From: Litsea cubeba | Lineage: Eukaryota; Streptophyta; Magnoliopsida; Laurales; Lauraceae | NCBI GenBank assembly: GCA_012931725.1 | Contig: CM022948.1 | Location: 112,689,930-112,753,929, forward strand | Length of the DNA stretch: 64,000 nt | Direction of reading: 5' to 3' | Shown here: one piece after another, positions 46,314 through 57,600 of the stretch | Numbering within the stretch: position 1 is the stretch's first letter | Layout of the letters: each line of letters opens with the position of its first letter | The notes under the pieces: generated by a model | The model's input: the letters and a program-made list of their open reading frames with translations, nothing else | What the model was told of the DNA's origin: nothing | Databases searched by the model: none | Translations under genes and position numbers: made by a program

Positions 46314-47424
46314 CAAAAGACCACATTGTAGATAACCACAATAAAGATGAAATAAAAATATCAATGAAGAAGATGACCTTTGAGCCTTCGTAATGCCGTC
46401 ACCCCCTCCGGCCTGAATTCCTGATTGGAATTCTAGTAAAAAAAAAAAAGGGGCTGCGTACAATCAAATTGTATCAGCTTTATCACCCCCATGCTCTGCC
46501 AAACATGATTAGGATCACCCATAAATGCTGCATAGGATCACTGCTGCCAAGATAAGCTATATAGTGTGTAGGTCGTAGGAGATTCTAATCGCAATTCCAC
46601 ATTGAATACAAACTGTATATGAAAATAATAAAAAAATGTGGATTCATCCATCCTCATTTTTTCCATCTTTCACAACATCCAGATTCCATACTCATCATAA
46701 AGACCTCCACACCACTCATTGCAATATGGCTGACCCCAAACTTTTTGGAAGTGTTTGGAATTATCCATGTAGCAACAAACATTTCCTTTTCCAGTGGGAG
46801 CCTGAAAGATTAAAAGTCGACTCTATTTATTTTCAACAAAGATAAAATAGACTTATTTTTCATTAGTCATATTGACCATGTGCGCTAACGATGAGAACCA
46901 TCCGAAAGGCATCTTCACTTGTCAATTTCATTCTATTCGCTTTGGAAGCTTCCATTGTAATAATAAGAGACAAACATAACAAAAGAAGAAGATCCCAACA
47001 ATTGTAATATCAGCACATCTCTGGAAATTTCTGCCTCCTTCTCAACCTTTCAAAGAAGGGGAGAAAAAACAGAAGCCTTGGAGACTGTTCATGTGGAGTG
47101 CCTCCCACACACATCTCATGTGTGAAACTCCACCAAACCATTTGGAATGGATGTTATCCTCTCTTGTGCTGTATATTCAAAAGATTCTTCTTAGACCGTA
47201 TGGTTTTGTAAGGGTTAGGATTGGGTCCAATTCTCGTGTTCCCTCTTGTTTCTCTTCTTTTGCTTTCCTTTGTTTTTGTCTTATTCCTTTTAATGACTAA
47301 TCTTGTTACTATTTAAAAAAAATTGAACATATAACCGATAGTGTGATTTATGCAATATGAAAGTGAAATTTGAAAGCATGTCGCTAGAGGGAATCGATAG
47401 CATCAATTTTCTTCACTGAAAATG

Positions 47425-47457
<33 letters not shown>

Positions 47458-49054
47458 TGTAGAACTTCACTAAAATGTTGAAAAAATGAATTGAATTTAA
47501 TCAGAGATGATTTCAATTACTTTGGGAAGGGTGGGAATGCAAAATTTTATACACCTATGCAAATAAAAATCTAAAGAGTGGAGAGTCCTCTCGTTGTACA
47601 AATAAGTCCTTTTAAGTTCAAGGCTTTTGTCTAGTTGCTTGCTTATGGAAGAAGAAGCCTTGTATGTATGCAACATAGGTATATATTTGCATAAATGTCT
47701 TTAATATAAAATTTAAGTATTTACTTGAAAGTTAACATAATTCTTTTCGACAGTAAATCCTCTTTTATAGGATATTGGCTTTTGTCAGTGTCATGCATGC
47801 CTGTAATGCTGGGTGGGCCTGGGCTTCCTATATTTCTTATTGAGCGAACTAGGTTTTAATGGTCCACATCAGAGACTTGGAGATGAGCATGGGTTGTTCA
47901 ATCATACCTCACCTGTATTGGTCCCAGGTGGGTCCGGCCTTAGTCTAGCCAAACGCCAACCCTAGTTACGTTTGGGACCATCAATCATAAATAGGCCTAG
48001 ACGAGGTAGATCGCCCATGTGGCCAGCCAATAAAAAGGACCTGCACTAAGACCACGGGCCTACAAACACGGCCCAGCCCATGACCTATACGTTTCCCTGA
48101 TAATGATATGTCACACTGTTTGTTTCTCTTTCTTATTAATTACCTGTGACTGTGATCACTATATCAGCTGCCTTAATTCTTTCAGCAATGGCTATGGTTT
48201 TCATTTTTAGTGCTTTAGAGCTAGAGGCATGCATGGGAAGACTAGGATCAGTTCTTTTGACAGAGATTCCCAATGAAATCGATCACTAGGGCACGATTCA
48301 AGAGGGCCCCTTTCCATTGTCCCAATACAATATTAGAACCATGTATGGTCCTTTTATATTCTCCAAGATGTCTGGTAGCAAGTCTCTGATATAACGAACC
48401 AAATCATATGTATCACCATCTTTCAATTCACATAGATCTTGTAACTTTCAAAATTGACTGATAATTTCTATTAATCATCAACCATCGAGCGTTCTTGCTT
48501 CAAATTGATAACATTCTCAAAATCCGATCTTAATCCATCGCGAAACCAAAACCAGGCCTTAATCCGCGCGAGTGGTAGTTTCTGATAATATTTCAAAATT
48601 TCTCAAAAAATTATAAAACTAAAAACACAATGAGAAAAATCTATAAAAATAGTTTTTAAACCGTGTTATATAGAATGAATCGGCATTGAGATTTTTGCTC
48701 TTCTATTTTTATGTGCAAAGAAACAACATTAGCAAGATCATCTTATAACTCGAGGCAATTTTGTTTGTGTTGCCTTAGTATTTCGAAATTAATTTAAGAA
48801 AATCATATTGGACAACTAAAATAGTTATTTTTGTTTTATATAATTAAGAAGAACCACATTGACATGTAGCTGGCTACAATAAACGGTCGGATAGTGGCAC
48901 ACCACCTTCTTGTACAATTGTTCAAAACGCTCAAAGGCTAATGAATGGATGGATGGATAAGCAAGTTGGGGAAATTTGACCCTTATTCGTTGGCAAGTTC
49001 CCAATCAGTCTCACTAGGTACACTCACAAACCTCATAAGTTCTGTCATGAATAC
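46314..49054. other. Intergenic DNA
   Basis: No coding motif or bounded repeat was recognised. There is a poly-T/GT run at about 47426-47460. Confidence 0.5.
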
Positions 49055-49377
49055 TAGGAATGTAAATAGGCCAGTTTCAGGTTAATGAGAAAATAAAATC
49101 AGAAATAGTTTGTAACCAATTTCTTGGTTCTGGAACGGAAACCATTAATGGAACTAGAATCGGAACCGGTTCCGTGATTTAAAAAAAAATAGAAGAGATT
49201 TTTTGTCGGATCCCGGTTCCACGAGCTAGAACCAAGGTGAAACCGAATCCGAACCCATTTAGGCTATAGGTCCAAAAAAGGATCCGGATCCGGACCCATT
49301 TACTTATCAGGATCTAAATAAGGACCAAACCCAAATATTAACCGGTTGGATTCTGGGGATAACCATTTACATCCCTA
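49055..49377. mobile_element. Possible hAT-type MITE
   Basis: The ends TAGGAATGTAAATAGG and (inverted) TAGGGATGTAAATGGTT are similar. The interior has GGAACCGGTTCC and GGATCCGGATCC type self-complementary motifs. The flanking 8-mers do not match, so the borders are uncertain. Confidence 0.45.
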
Positions 49378-49599
49378 TATAAAATGAAAACAATGCTATC
49401 ATATGGAAACAAGCAGAAGACAAGGATTAAGGGTCCAGGTTTTGAAAACAATGTAATAACGTAAAGAAATATGAATGGATACTAACAAGAATGTTGAAAA
49501 TTCTCCATATGACCTACTTTGCTTGAAACTATTTTAGGCAAGTTAGGATTACTTAGTGATCATATGAAATGAAAGAACGACAACTAAACATTCTACCAG

Positions 49600-49638
<39 letters not shown>

Positions 49639-50259
49639 TCTACCAAAGAAAAAAACACAAAAAACTAAGCAATATTGTTCAATTGCTGAGTTACAAAACC
49701 ATTTGTACAGAAGTCTTTGGAGCTTCCATTGCATCTTTCACTGATGCAACACAAAATTAATAAGAGAGGGATTTTGAGGTATGCATCACAAGCTTTCCCT
49801 TAACTTGCTTTCTTTGATCAGAGAATGCTTGAAGTTGGTGATTAGTGGATTATTCATTGTGGTTATGCTAAGGTTTCTGCTTCTACTTTTTTTTTTTTTT
49901 TTTTTTTTATGTGCGTGTGTGTATGTTTGTGTTTTACCTCTTTCGGTTTTTGTTTTCCCTTCATCCTCTATGATATCACTAATCAATTAGCTATTAATAA
50001 AGAGATGAGTCAATGATTAAAAAAAAAAAAAACACAAGCAGCGAATCCATTTAAGATAAAGAAGACAATATCAAGAATTTTTATTTCAACAGAGAACTCG
50101 ATCTCACGCATTCATACACACACATATCATGTCTCTAACCACCCAAGACAGCATAGTTGCTATTCCACAAAACATAAGTATCATCACAACCAAATTAACT
50201 AGTTAAATGTAATGCAAGTTTCTCAATTTGAGTCAATCTTGAAAGCGGCATGGCCACAG
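49378..50259. other. Intergenic DNA left of the minus-strand copia element
   Basis: It has poly-A (about 49600-49636) and poly-T (about 49889-49908) tracts and no coding motif. The last bases before 50260 may belong to the 3' end of the NLR transcript unit. Confidence 0.4.
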
Positions 50260-50264
50260 AAGGG

Positions 50265-50576
50265 TGTAACAAATATACAGAGACTGGAAGCAACAAAAAA
50301 GGAAAACAGAGATGATGCTGAAACTGAGTTTTATTACTCAAAATGAAGAACTAAAAAACTAATTAAGGATTACAAAGGTTATAAATACTAAAAGTTCTCC
50401 TAAAATATCTCAACCAACACCAACGTGTCTATGAGATATTTGCCTAAATAAAAAGACAATCAGTATTCCTAAATAAAAGGAATACTTAAAACAAACTAGA
50501 CTTATTCAACAAAGACTAATTCAGTAACTTCTAACGTCCAAGATATGACAGCTGTAAGTTTCACTAATTTGCAACA
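50265..50576 (-). repeat. 3' LTR of the minus-strand copia
   Basis: It starts TGTAACAAATATACAG on the plus strand and ends GCAACA. It matches 54651-54961. Confidence 0.95.
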
Positions 50577-53500
50577 CTCCCCCTTAGTGCAAACTTACTG
50601 TCGACAATACCAAGAGCACCTCGAAATACTTCAAACTTTGCTTTGCCAAGCGCTTTGGTAAATATATCAGCGACTTGATCATCAGTTCGAACTTTATGCA
50701 GCTGAATATCCCGAGTCAAAACCTTCTCTCGAACGAAGTGATAATGTGTTTCAATGTGTTTTGTGCGAGCATGGAACACTGGGTTTCCAGCAAGCTTAAT
50801 TGCACTTTCATTGTCACAGTGAATAGTGACTGGGTAGTCCAAGGCAGAAAGCATTTCTTGAATAAGTCTCTTAAGCCAAATACACTCTTGAGTGGCCATA
50901 GTAGCTGCAACATACTCGGCTTCACAACTGGAAAGAGCAACAATAGTTTGCTTCTTGCTGCACCACGAGATTGCTGCGGATCCCACATTAAAACAATACC
51001 CTGTTGTGGAGCGCCTATCAGTTAAGTCACCAGCCCAATCGGCATCGACAAAAGCAGTCAACAAAAATGGTGTATGCTGCTGATAAAATAATCCATAATT
51101 CAGAGTGCCTTTTATGTAGCGAAGAATCCTCTTGGCTGCAAGTAAGTGACTTTCACATGGTTTGTCCATAAATTGAGAGACGACTCCCACAGAGAATGAA
51201 ATGTCAGGCCTTGTGATAGTTAAATAGAATAAGCTGCCAACAAGCTGTCGGAAAAGTGTTGCATCTTCCAAAAATCTTCCACCATCTTTAATTAACTTCA
51301 AGCAAGAGTCCATAGGAGTAGCCATTATCTTTGATTCCCCCATACGAAAACGATCCAGCAACCTTGTTGCATATCTGGTTTGAGAGACAAAATATCCACC
51401 TGACTTTTTAACCTCCAGTCCAAGAAAACAACTAGCTTCACCCAAACTCTTCATTTCAAAGCGAAGAGACAAATCATTTTGAAGACTAGTTATTTCAGCA
51501 TCGTCATCACCCGTAATAATCATGTCATCCACATAGAGAAGGAGCATTGTGCATACTGAGGATGTTTTCTTAACAAATAAACTTGAATCTGCATTTGAGG
51601 ACTTGAAACCCAAAAAATCAAGGTATTGAGCAATTTTACCATACCAAGCACGTGGTGCTTGCTTGAGGCCATACAAGGCCTTCTTGAGCCGGCACACATG
51701 ATTAGGAAAATTCTTAGAAATAAATCCATGTGGCTGCTCCATAAAGATATCACGATCTAACTCCCCATAAAGGAATGCATTCTTGACATCTAATTGCCAC
51801 AATTTCCAACCTTGATAAGCAGCTAAGGAAATAATTGTTCGAATCGTTACCATTTTAGCAACAGGACTGAAGGTCTCCTCGTAATCGAGACCATATTGTT
51901 GTGAAAAACCACGAGCAACAAGACGAGCCTTGTACCTGTCAATAGTTCCATCAGCCTTCTTCTTCAACTTGTAAACCCATTTGCAACTAACTGGTGCAAC
52001 ATTCTTTGGTTTCGGAACAAGCTCCCATGTACAGTTCTTGTTTAGTGCTGATATTTCCTCCTGCATTGCTTCTTCCCATTCAAAAATACCCTTTGCTTCA
52101 TTGTAAGACGTAGGTTCATCTTCACATGACTCTTCATTGAAAAAACAAGACACAGCCGAGCAGTCATAATCAGCTAAATAGTCAGGTTGCCTTCTTTGTC
52201 TAGAGGTCCTCTGAGTCACCGTCCCTATAGTCTCCTCTTGCTGAATATTTTCTTCAGTAGGAGTAAAATTGCTCCCCTTTTCACTGGATGCACCATCAGG
52301 GAAGGGTGAAAGATCAATTGTGCCTCTATCGGTATCAATTTGAAGTGATGAAACTTCATCAAACACCACGTCACGGGAAACATCAACTTTCTTTGTTTCT
52401 GGATCCATACATTTCCATCCTTTCCTGTGAGTGTCATAACCAACAAATATACAGCGTCTTGCCCTTGGATCCAGTTTAGCCCGATTAGTTTTTGAGACAT
52501 GGACATAACAAACTGAACCAAAAACACGAAAATAACTCACATTTGGTTTGTGATGGTATAGTGCTTCAAAAGGAGATGGTTCTGTCCCTGGCCATGAAGG
52601 TAAACGATTTATGACATGACAAGCTGATTGAACAGCTGCTGCCCATAGCTCTCTTGGAAGGTTCTTTGCATGCAACCATGACAAGCACATGGATGTAAGA
52701 TGTGCCAACTTGCGCTCAGCAACTCCATTTTGCTGTGGAGTTTCCGGGCAAGTCATTTGACGTTGAATGCCATGTTCTCTACAGTAATTGAGGAATTGAT
52801 CAGACATGTATTCTCCTCCATTGTCTGTGCGTAGACACTTGATGTGCAGCTCGAATTCTTTCTCTACCTGCTCCTTGAACTGCACAAATTTAGAGAAGGC
52901 CTCACTTTTGTTTTTCAAGAAGTACACCCAAGTGAACCGAGAAAAATCGTCCACAAGAACCATTACATAGTGAAAACCAGAGTAACTGGGTATTTTTGTT
53001 GGCCCCATCAGATCTGAATGAACCAGTTGTAACGCAGCGGAAGCTCTATTCTGTGAATTCGGAAAAGGGAGGCGATGTGATTTCCCATACTGACACCCAG
53101 GACAAACCACATCATGGTGAATCTCTTTAAAAAAAGGAACTCCATCAAGAAGCTTCTTTGTGGAGATTTTCTGCAGCAATTGATACCCAACATGGCCTAA
53201 CCGATTGTGCCAAAGCGTTACACTTTCATTCTGACATGTTTTTTCAACATATGCAGCACTTGCAGACAAAACATATAATGATTCTTTCCTTCTCCCAGTA
53301 AATAAAACATCAGCTTCTATGTGCTTTATTTTAGAAAGAATTTGGACATTTTTGGGACCAAAGAGAACATACCTCCCAGCATCGGTTATTTGAGAAACCG
53401 AGGCAAGATTCTTCTTTAAGCCTGGTACATGATAAACATCCTTGAGAGAAACTCCTCTGTTATTTGAAATATCTGCCTCAAAATGTCCTTCTTTCTCAAC

Positions 53501-54627
53501 AGGATATAAGGAATTATCAGCTGTCACGATGTTTTTCTTCCCACAATGTGGACGAACGTCCGACAATAGAGAATCATTTCCTGTTGCATGATGAGAACAA
53601 CCAGAGTCAACAATCCATTCGTTGTTGTAGTCGATGGAGGCATTAACATTTGTCTGTGCAGAGGTCACACAAGTTGATTGATATGCTGTAATAGACAAGC
53701 AATGCTCCCATTTGCATTGTTCAGACTCATCTTTTTCATGAGCAACATTTGTACCTGCTTCCATAAGTTTGACACGGCAGTTGGCTTTAATATGACCAGA
53801 TTTTCCGCATCTGCTGCACACAACTCTTACATGACAATCACGCTTTATGTGCCCCAGCTGTCCACACCGAAAACATCCTTTTGAATTTCCTCTGAATGTC
53901 CCTTCACTGTTGGACTGCTCAATATCATCAGAAACTCGCTTGGAGAAGTTCTTATTCCCTTGGTCCTTTGTGTACAGGGCATCCTCCACTTGAGAGAGAG
54001 ATTGCTTATCATTGCTGGTCATTTGTTTCACCAAGGCTTCTTGATTAGAAAGAAGATTTTCTAACTCAATAATTGAAGGTTGTGTTGCCCACCCTTGTAT
54101 AGAAGAAATAAAGGGCATAAACTCTTTTCGTAGTCCACGAATAAGATAACGATGCAACCGAGCGTCACTCACGGGTTCCTCCGTATCCAAATCTGAAATT
54201 TCAGCACACAAGGTTTTGACTTTCAAAAAATATTCTGGAATTGAAAAAGTACCTTGAGTCATTCCAGCAAGTTCATTCTCCAAGTACTGCAACCGCATTG
54301 TAGTCTTTTGTGTGAACAACCGTTCAAGTGTCTCCCACACTTGTTTTGGCGATGAGACATCACGAACATGTGCGATGTAGTCTTGGCTGATTGTAGTCCG
54401 TAAAGCAAACAAGGCTTTGCCGCACTTAATCTTCCACTTTCGCCGTAAGTCAGCATTTTGGGGTATATCTTCTGGAATTACAGCATCATCACCAGAGATA
54501 AGATCCCACAAGTCCTGCCCTTGTAGATAAGCTTCCATGCATAGCTTCCAGTAATTATAGTTATTACCAACAAGCTTATCTACAGAAACATATTCATCTT
54601 CACTGAGCAATAAAATCAAACACCAGG
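50564..54627 (-). CDS. Copia gag-pol polyprotein
   Basis: The frame holds all copia domains in order: gag (VDKLVGNNYNYWK and on), two CCHC knuckles (CFRCGQLGHIKRDC and CSRCGKSGHIKANC), protease WIVDSGCSHH, pre-integrase LWHNRLGH, integrase (HSDLMGP, TDNGGEY, NGVAERK), reverse transcriptase (LDVKNAFLYGEL, YVDDMII) and RNase H (FVDADWAGD, CEAEYVA). No internal stop. The frame is open upstream into the 5' LTR to 54727, but no in-frame ATG precedes the gag domain; I place the coding start just after the primer-binding site only approximately. The stop codon TAG lies at 50564-50566, 12 bases inside the 3' LTR. Confidence 0.9.
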
Positions 54628-54638
54628 TAGGCGACCTT

Positions 54639-54650
54639 GCTCTGATACCA
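54639..54650 (-). other. Primer-binding site, initiator-Met tRNA type
   Basis: The minus strand reads TGGTATCAGAGC directly after the LTR end. Confidence 0.9.
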
Positions 54651-54961
54651 TGTAACAAATATATAGAGACTGGAAGCAACAAAAAAGGAAAACAGAGATG
54701 ATGCTGAAACTGAGTTTTATTGCTCAAAATGAAGAACTAAAAAACTAATTAAGGATTACAAAGGTTATAAATACTAAAAGTTCTCCTAAAATATCTCAAC
54801 CAACACCAACGTGTCTATGAGATATTTGCCTAAATAAAAGACAATCAGTATTCCTAAATAAAAGGAATACTTAAAACAAACTAGACTTATTCAACAAAGA
54901 CTAATTCAGTAACTTCTAACGTCCAAGATATGACAGCTGTAAGTTTCACTAATTTGCAACA
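54651..54961 (-). repeat. 5' LTR of the minus-strand copia
   Basis: It starts TGTAACAAATATATAG on the plus strand and ends GCAACA, followed by target duplication AAGGG. Confidence 0.95.
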
Positions 54962-55080
54962 AAGGGTACATTCTCTAAGAAGAGCAAGGCCCGTGTAACA
55001 TTATCATCAGCCTTGAGGTTCTTTATACCACCCGAAATCTGTTGCAATGGCCTCAATTGCTCTATGACTATAACTGCAAA

Positions 55081-55116
<36 letters not shown>

Positions 55117-55209
55117 TACTTCATGGAAGACTAATTCAATAAAAATAGAAGGAAGAAAGTAAACTCACCGTCACAAATGCAGGAAATGCATGGCAAAAAC
55201 ACTGCATAC
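54962..55209 (-). other. NLR 3' UTR with a small intron
   Basis: After the NLR stop a donor GACG/GTGAGTTTAC (exon end 55169) and an acceptor TTTTTGCAG (exon start 55073) define a 95-bp intron filled by an AAT/ATT repeat (about 55081-55118). The exon after it runs into the copia target duplication at 54966 and should resume left of 50260. Confidence 0.45.
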
Positions 55210-55519
55210 TTAAATATGCGTGCGATTATCATGGTCAGAAATGCTGTGGATGTGCCTAAGCCTTTGACCTTGTCTTTCAGCTCGCATCTTAGACATGAAA
55301 TCCTCGGACATTGCGAATAGCTCCACCTGTTTCAGCATGGTAAGATACTCAATTCCTAAAGGCGCTGTCCATAGCTTTTTACAGCGCCTAATGATCATCT
55401 TTTCAAGTTTTGGCATTGCTCCATTCTCCAGTTCTATAATCTCCAGTTCAAGTAGTCCGTCCAGGCACAGTAATTTGAGATTTGGAAATCCTCCTCTTCC
55501 CTTGCCACTTGGTCCGCAA
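55210..55519 (-). pseudogene. NLR C-terminal LRR end (3' half)
   Basis: The minus-strand frame reads from the copia target site through FPNLKLLCLDGLLELEI, MPKLEKMIIRRCKKLW and APLGIEYLTMLKQVELFAM to TAA at 55210. This is the usual C-terminus of RPM1-type CC-NB-LRR proteins. It joins in frame with 62503-63016 once the copia element and one copy of CGCAA are ignored. Confidence 0.85.
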
Positions 55520-55991
55520 TGTAAGGAAATTACTTTTAGGTCTTTTACTTAGACCACAAGTCCTTACCTTTCCATAAATTGTGGTCATCATAGGAATTCC
55601 GTTTTCATAGGATACATGCTATCTCTTAATCATATAAGGTTTCCTAAAGAGATATATTCCATAACAAACTCTACCTTGATGGATGGTTGAGATTAAAACT
55701 AATGGAATTCTAATTGGAATATAATTGGTCCTCTCTCCGCCTATAAAAAGAGTCTTTACTCCATCATAAAGACTCACTCACAAAATTCAACACATTAAGG
55801 CTTATAGGCAAGGAGAGAGAAACTGAAGTTATTCCCTAAAGTTTTCTTGGCGGATCTCAACATCAACATCAGACAGCAGGATCGGAAAGCTCTCTGCATC
55901 AAGATGTCTGGAGGTAATCTTTAATTAAATCCTACTAGTGATAATCATGTTGTTCTCGATCTTAGGGTTCATGTTAAATGATAAACTAACA
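55520..55991 (+). repeat. 5' LTR of the plus-strand copia
   Basis: It begins TGTAAGGAAATTAC and ends AACTAACA. A TATA-like CTATAAAAAGAG lies at about 55740-55751. An ATG at 55904-55906 and a strong donor GGAG/GTAATC at 55913 lie in its last 90 bases. Confidence 0.95.
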
Positions 55992-57600
55992 TGTGGTATC
56001 AGAGCATGGTTATTAGAGAACACATGATCGTCCATTAATTAGGATAATTAGAACTCATAATGCCAATCAATATTCTAGCCGTTCATGCCCACCTGTCTAA
56101 TGAGGGACGGAACTTACAAGGATAATGCACAATTGCTGGGCCAGATTCAAAGGCCTCATGTACGAATCATAGTTTAAACATTTGTTTTGACTTGCCCCGA
56201 GTTGCTCGAGTTTGACTTGGCTTGGAAGTCACCAATTTGAGCAAGTTAAACAAGTTTGGAGAAGACTCATCCGAGTTACTTGGTTCAGTGATCTTCTGAG
56301 GCAGTTTTAAAATTATGATATGAGTAACATTTGGGCCCCATTGCTTCATATGAACAGGCCAGTTTTGAAAATTGCAACATCCTAAATATATAAGCAATCC
56401 TTGACCGAGAACGTGTGGCAGGAGGACTGGTTCGGGCAAACTGGGCCTAATTGAGAACCTAGTCTGTTTTGGCCCCAAACTGATTTGGACCCAAAAGTGC
56501 AACATCATGGGCCTGAATGTATACATAAGGGCCTGGCTCTAATGATTGTGTCTAGCATAAACAAACACGAGCCTACATTTGTGGGTGAACATAGGCCTGG
56601 ATGTTCACATGTATGGGGATGATATTATATCAATATGGTCCTGTTTCTTGGCCTTTGACAAATCTGGGCGTGGTCTGGGAACTATATATCACTTTCTCTG
56701 GAGGTGGACAAGGGATGCAATTTTCAAACTTGAGTATACATGCAACCAGCCACTTGTTGGGGTGATTGACCATCCATTAGCAAAAGTGGCAGTCCAACTT
56801 AAATTCTCACCAATGACTTTATGCCATGGTTTGACCATGTGCATTATGAGGATTTATAGTGTCCCACACCACATCAATCTACACTAATGATGCACCCCTC
56901 CCTTCACTGTAAATGAGGGACTTATGTTTTGATCCTACCACCATAAAAGATATGCAAAATATCTTGGTTGGAGACCCTAATGACGAGTCACTTGATGGCA
57001 TAGCATGGGCAATATAACATTAAAAAAAAAAAAAAAAAAAAAAAACAATAACTATAAGATTAGCCCCAAAGAGCCGGAGGACTGCTCTCCGGGGCTCGGC
57101 CATCTTTATCAGTATCTTTCATATAACGAATGATCTCTCATGTATGCATAGAATATATAATGTCATCTATTCATATTAAGCTAATTTTGATAACTAAAGT
57201 TGTATGCTTAAGGTTAGGTCTCACCACAGTGACCCTAACAATTAAATACTGATATTTGGCCTTAATAGTACCATCATAATGTTTACTTTTCCCATTGTTC
57301 AAGCGCATGAAGAATTTAGTCGCCCACAGGCGGATTATAATCATACGTTTGAATAATAATTAAGGAGTGTTTGTTTATACATGGACCAAAGATATCCACA
57401 GATATCTTACTCGTTCTAATTAAAAGTAACATCACTCAATTACAGCACCTTGAATATGATGACCTTAGATGGTATAATGTGTAGAAATTATGGTGACTAC
57501 CCACAGGAGCACCCAAATTTCTTTTTGTCATATATATTCATATATTATGCATGTGTTGTCTTATTTTAATTAAAGCCTTCTTGTTATATCTCTATTGTAG
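55914..57600 (+). other. Proposed intron covering LTR end, primer-binding site and leader
   Basis: Donor G/GTAATC at 55914 and acceptor TCTCTATTGTAG at 57600 would join ATG TCT GGA G to TT ATT GTA in the gag-pol frame. The acceptor has a good pyrimidine tract. The interior includes a poly-A run (57024-57046) and unidentified sequence, possibly other insertions. Confidence 0.55.
55994..56005 (+). other. Primer-binding site, initiator-Met tRNA type
   Basis: TGGTATCAGAGC lies two bases after the 5' LTR. Confidence 0.9.

Larger units (their letters stand above)
50265..54961 (-). mobile_element. Complete Ty1/copia LTR retrotransposon
   Basis: 4697-bp element on the minus strand. LTRs are 50265-50576 (312 bp) and 54651-54961 (311 bp), differing by two substitutions and one indel that I could see. 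The target duplication AAGGG is at 50260-50264 and 54962-54966. The primer-binding site (complement of GCTCTGATACCA, 54639-54650, initiator-Met tRNA type) abuts the 5' LTR, and a purine tract AAGGGGGAG abuts the 3' LTR. One uninterrupted gag-pol frame fills the interior. The near-identical LTRs indicate a recent insertion. Confidence 0.95.

Noticed and set aside
46619..47300. Short open frames between MITE and copia
   Set aside because: No conserved motif, no splice partners, chance length.
55082..55117. CRISPR-like short repeat array
   Set aside because: It is a trinucleotide microsatellite; no spaced repeats of CRISPR type occur anywhere in the window.
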